From positions 1 through 21,127 of the IMG/VR virus record IMGVR_UViG_3300031227_006127: a DNA stretch of 21,127 nt, one strand, 5' to 3'. Shown in pieces: positions 20,469 to 21,127 of this stretch. The notes beneath the pieces were generated by a model. It ran no database searches, was not told the DNA's origin, and saw nothing but the letters and a program-made list of their open reading frames with translations. The stretch comes from a virus. The first letter of the stretch is position 1; every line of letters begins with the position of its first letter. Both the position numbers and the translations under genes were made by a program.

Positions 20469-20732
20469 ATGAATGGACTCGATGATATAAAAACAATACA
20501 CTTTGAACCTGGTATGGATATGTATGATGTAACAGCAGCCATATATTTCCATATCGATGCAATCAAAAATACTGATGATGTTGAAACCATTAAGGTATGC
20601 CTGGAGTGCATTTATGACTTGTTTTGCGGGTCATTTGATACTAATAAGGAAGAAATAATAGAATATATCAAGGATGGTGTGGGTATATTTGGTGAAATAC
20701 GTAAGAAATGTATGGGTTTATGGGTGCTATAA
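20469..20732 (+). CDS. Hypothetical acidic protein (87 aa)
   Basis: The ATG at 20469 follows AAAGGAGATTGGACG, so this start is preferred to the in-frame ATG at 20400 inside the methyltransferase gene. The product is acidic and helical (MYDVTAAIYFHIDAIKNTDD) with three Cys residues (CLECIYDLFCG) and no recognised family. Its stop overlaps the next start (TAATG). Confidence 0.6.
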   Translation: MNGLDDIKTIHFEPGMDMYDVTAAIYFHIDAIKNTDDVETIKVCLECIYDLFCGSFDTNKEEIIEYIKDGVGIFGEIRKKCMGLWVL

Positions 20733-20950
20733 TGGAAGCAGGTAAAACATATAAAACAGTTAATGGACTTGATGCCCATGTTCTATGGAAAATAAAGGAA
20801 CCTAGAGAAGGTCAGAATGTGTATTATGTGGTATTAACTGATGATAATGGTAATGAATCTAATATGATACTATATTTTGAATGTGGTAAACGATGCAACT
20901 GGACATCATTAACATTTGAAAAAGAGGAATATGACCTTATATTGGAGTAG
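20732..20950 (+). CDS. Hypothetical beta-rich protein (72 aa)
   Basis: The start at 20732 sits in a TAATG overlap with the preceding gene. The product (MEAGKTYKTVNGLDAHVLWK ... YYVVLTDDNGNESNMILYF) looks like a small all-beta domain, perhaps SH3-like. No family recognised. Confidence 0.6.
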   Translation: MEAGKTYKTVNGLDAHVLWKIKEPREGQNVYYVVLTDDNGNESNMILYFECGKRCNWTSLTFEKEEYDLILE

Positions 20951-20952
20951 TA

Positions 20953-21127
20953 ATGAAAAAACTAATACTTAAATATCTTGAAATAGACAACTATGATATG
21001 ATTTCCTTTAAGATAGAGGAACAGACACATAGGAATAATGGTTTTGGTGATAATGGCAGTTATTTCGATGCAAAAAATGACTTAATGATTGCATCAGATG
21101 GGTATCCAGCTGTATATAATCAAAGAA
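20953..21127 (+). CDS. Partial hypothetical CDS, cut by window end
   Basis: An ATG at 20953, two bases after the previous stop and preceded by TTGGAGTAGTA, opens a frame still open at the window edge (58 codons). It reads MKKLILKYLEIDNYDMISF, then a Gly/Asn-rich stretch (NNGFGDNGSYFDAKND). No family recognised. Confidence 0.55.
   Translation, partial: MKKLILKYLEIDNYDMISFKIEEQTHRNNGFGDNGSYFDAKNDLMIASDGYPAVYNQR

Overview
The window reads as part of the genome of a large tailed phage related to T4, probably infecting a Firmicutes-like (perhaps clostridial) host. The evidence is a T4-type replication and recombination set: clamp-loader large and small subunits (gp44/gp62-like), sliding clamp (gp45-like), DnaB-family replicative helicase (gp41-like), UvsW-like helicase and UvsY-like mediator. 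The DNA is AT-rich, genes are dense and often overlap at ATGA or TAATG junctions, Shine-Dalgarno sites are strong (GGAGG type), and promoters fit TTGACA/TTTACA-17-TATAAT. Several TATAAATA boxes resemble T4 late promoters. The host is an inference from AT content and signal style; nothing in the window names it.

Layout. 1-660 (minus strand): the start of an unknown gene and a small Gly-rich DUF5320-like gene, each behind a TATAAATA box. 687-4725 (plus): small unknown genes, a probable nucleic-acid-binding protein with a zinc-finger-like Cys cluster, an HU-like protein, the two clamp-loader subunits and a small conserved phage protein. 4787-5539: the sliding clamp. 5550-8479: a complete ubiquitin-like conjugation cassette, namely a beta-grasp ubiquitin-like modifier (Ubl), an E2-like protein, an E1/ThiF-like adenylating enzyme and a JAB/JAMM peptidase. 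The Ubl has two promoters in front and a strong intrinsic terminator behind, so it is probably made in excess over its enzymes. 8543-9659: three unknown genes behind a TATAAATA box, the last a probable membrane protein.

9656-13098 (minus): uvsY-like gene, a Cys-rich small gene and a uvsW-like helicase gene. The helicase gene is broken in its DExH box by a split intein whose two halves flank a free-standing homing endonuclease gene. 13241-20449 (plus, divergent from the former): gp41-like helicase, thioredoxin, a Zn-binding protein, a RlaP-type nucleotidyltransferase, a dUTPase gene broken in catalytic motif III by a second split intein plus endonuclease, a family-4-like uracil-DNA glycosylase, a metallophosphoesterase, an unknown gene and a DNA methyltransferase. 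20469-21127: three small unknown genes, the last cut by the window end.

Two systems stand out. One is the phage-borne Ubl-E2-E1-JAB cassette next to the replication clamp. The other is a pair of 'fractured genes': an active-site motif interrupted by IntN, then a Vsr/PD-(D/E)xK-like homing endonuclease, then IntC, with the three reading frames in the same relative offset in both cases. Functional mature UvsW (about 471 aa) and dUTPase (about 143 aa) would require protein trans-splicing.
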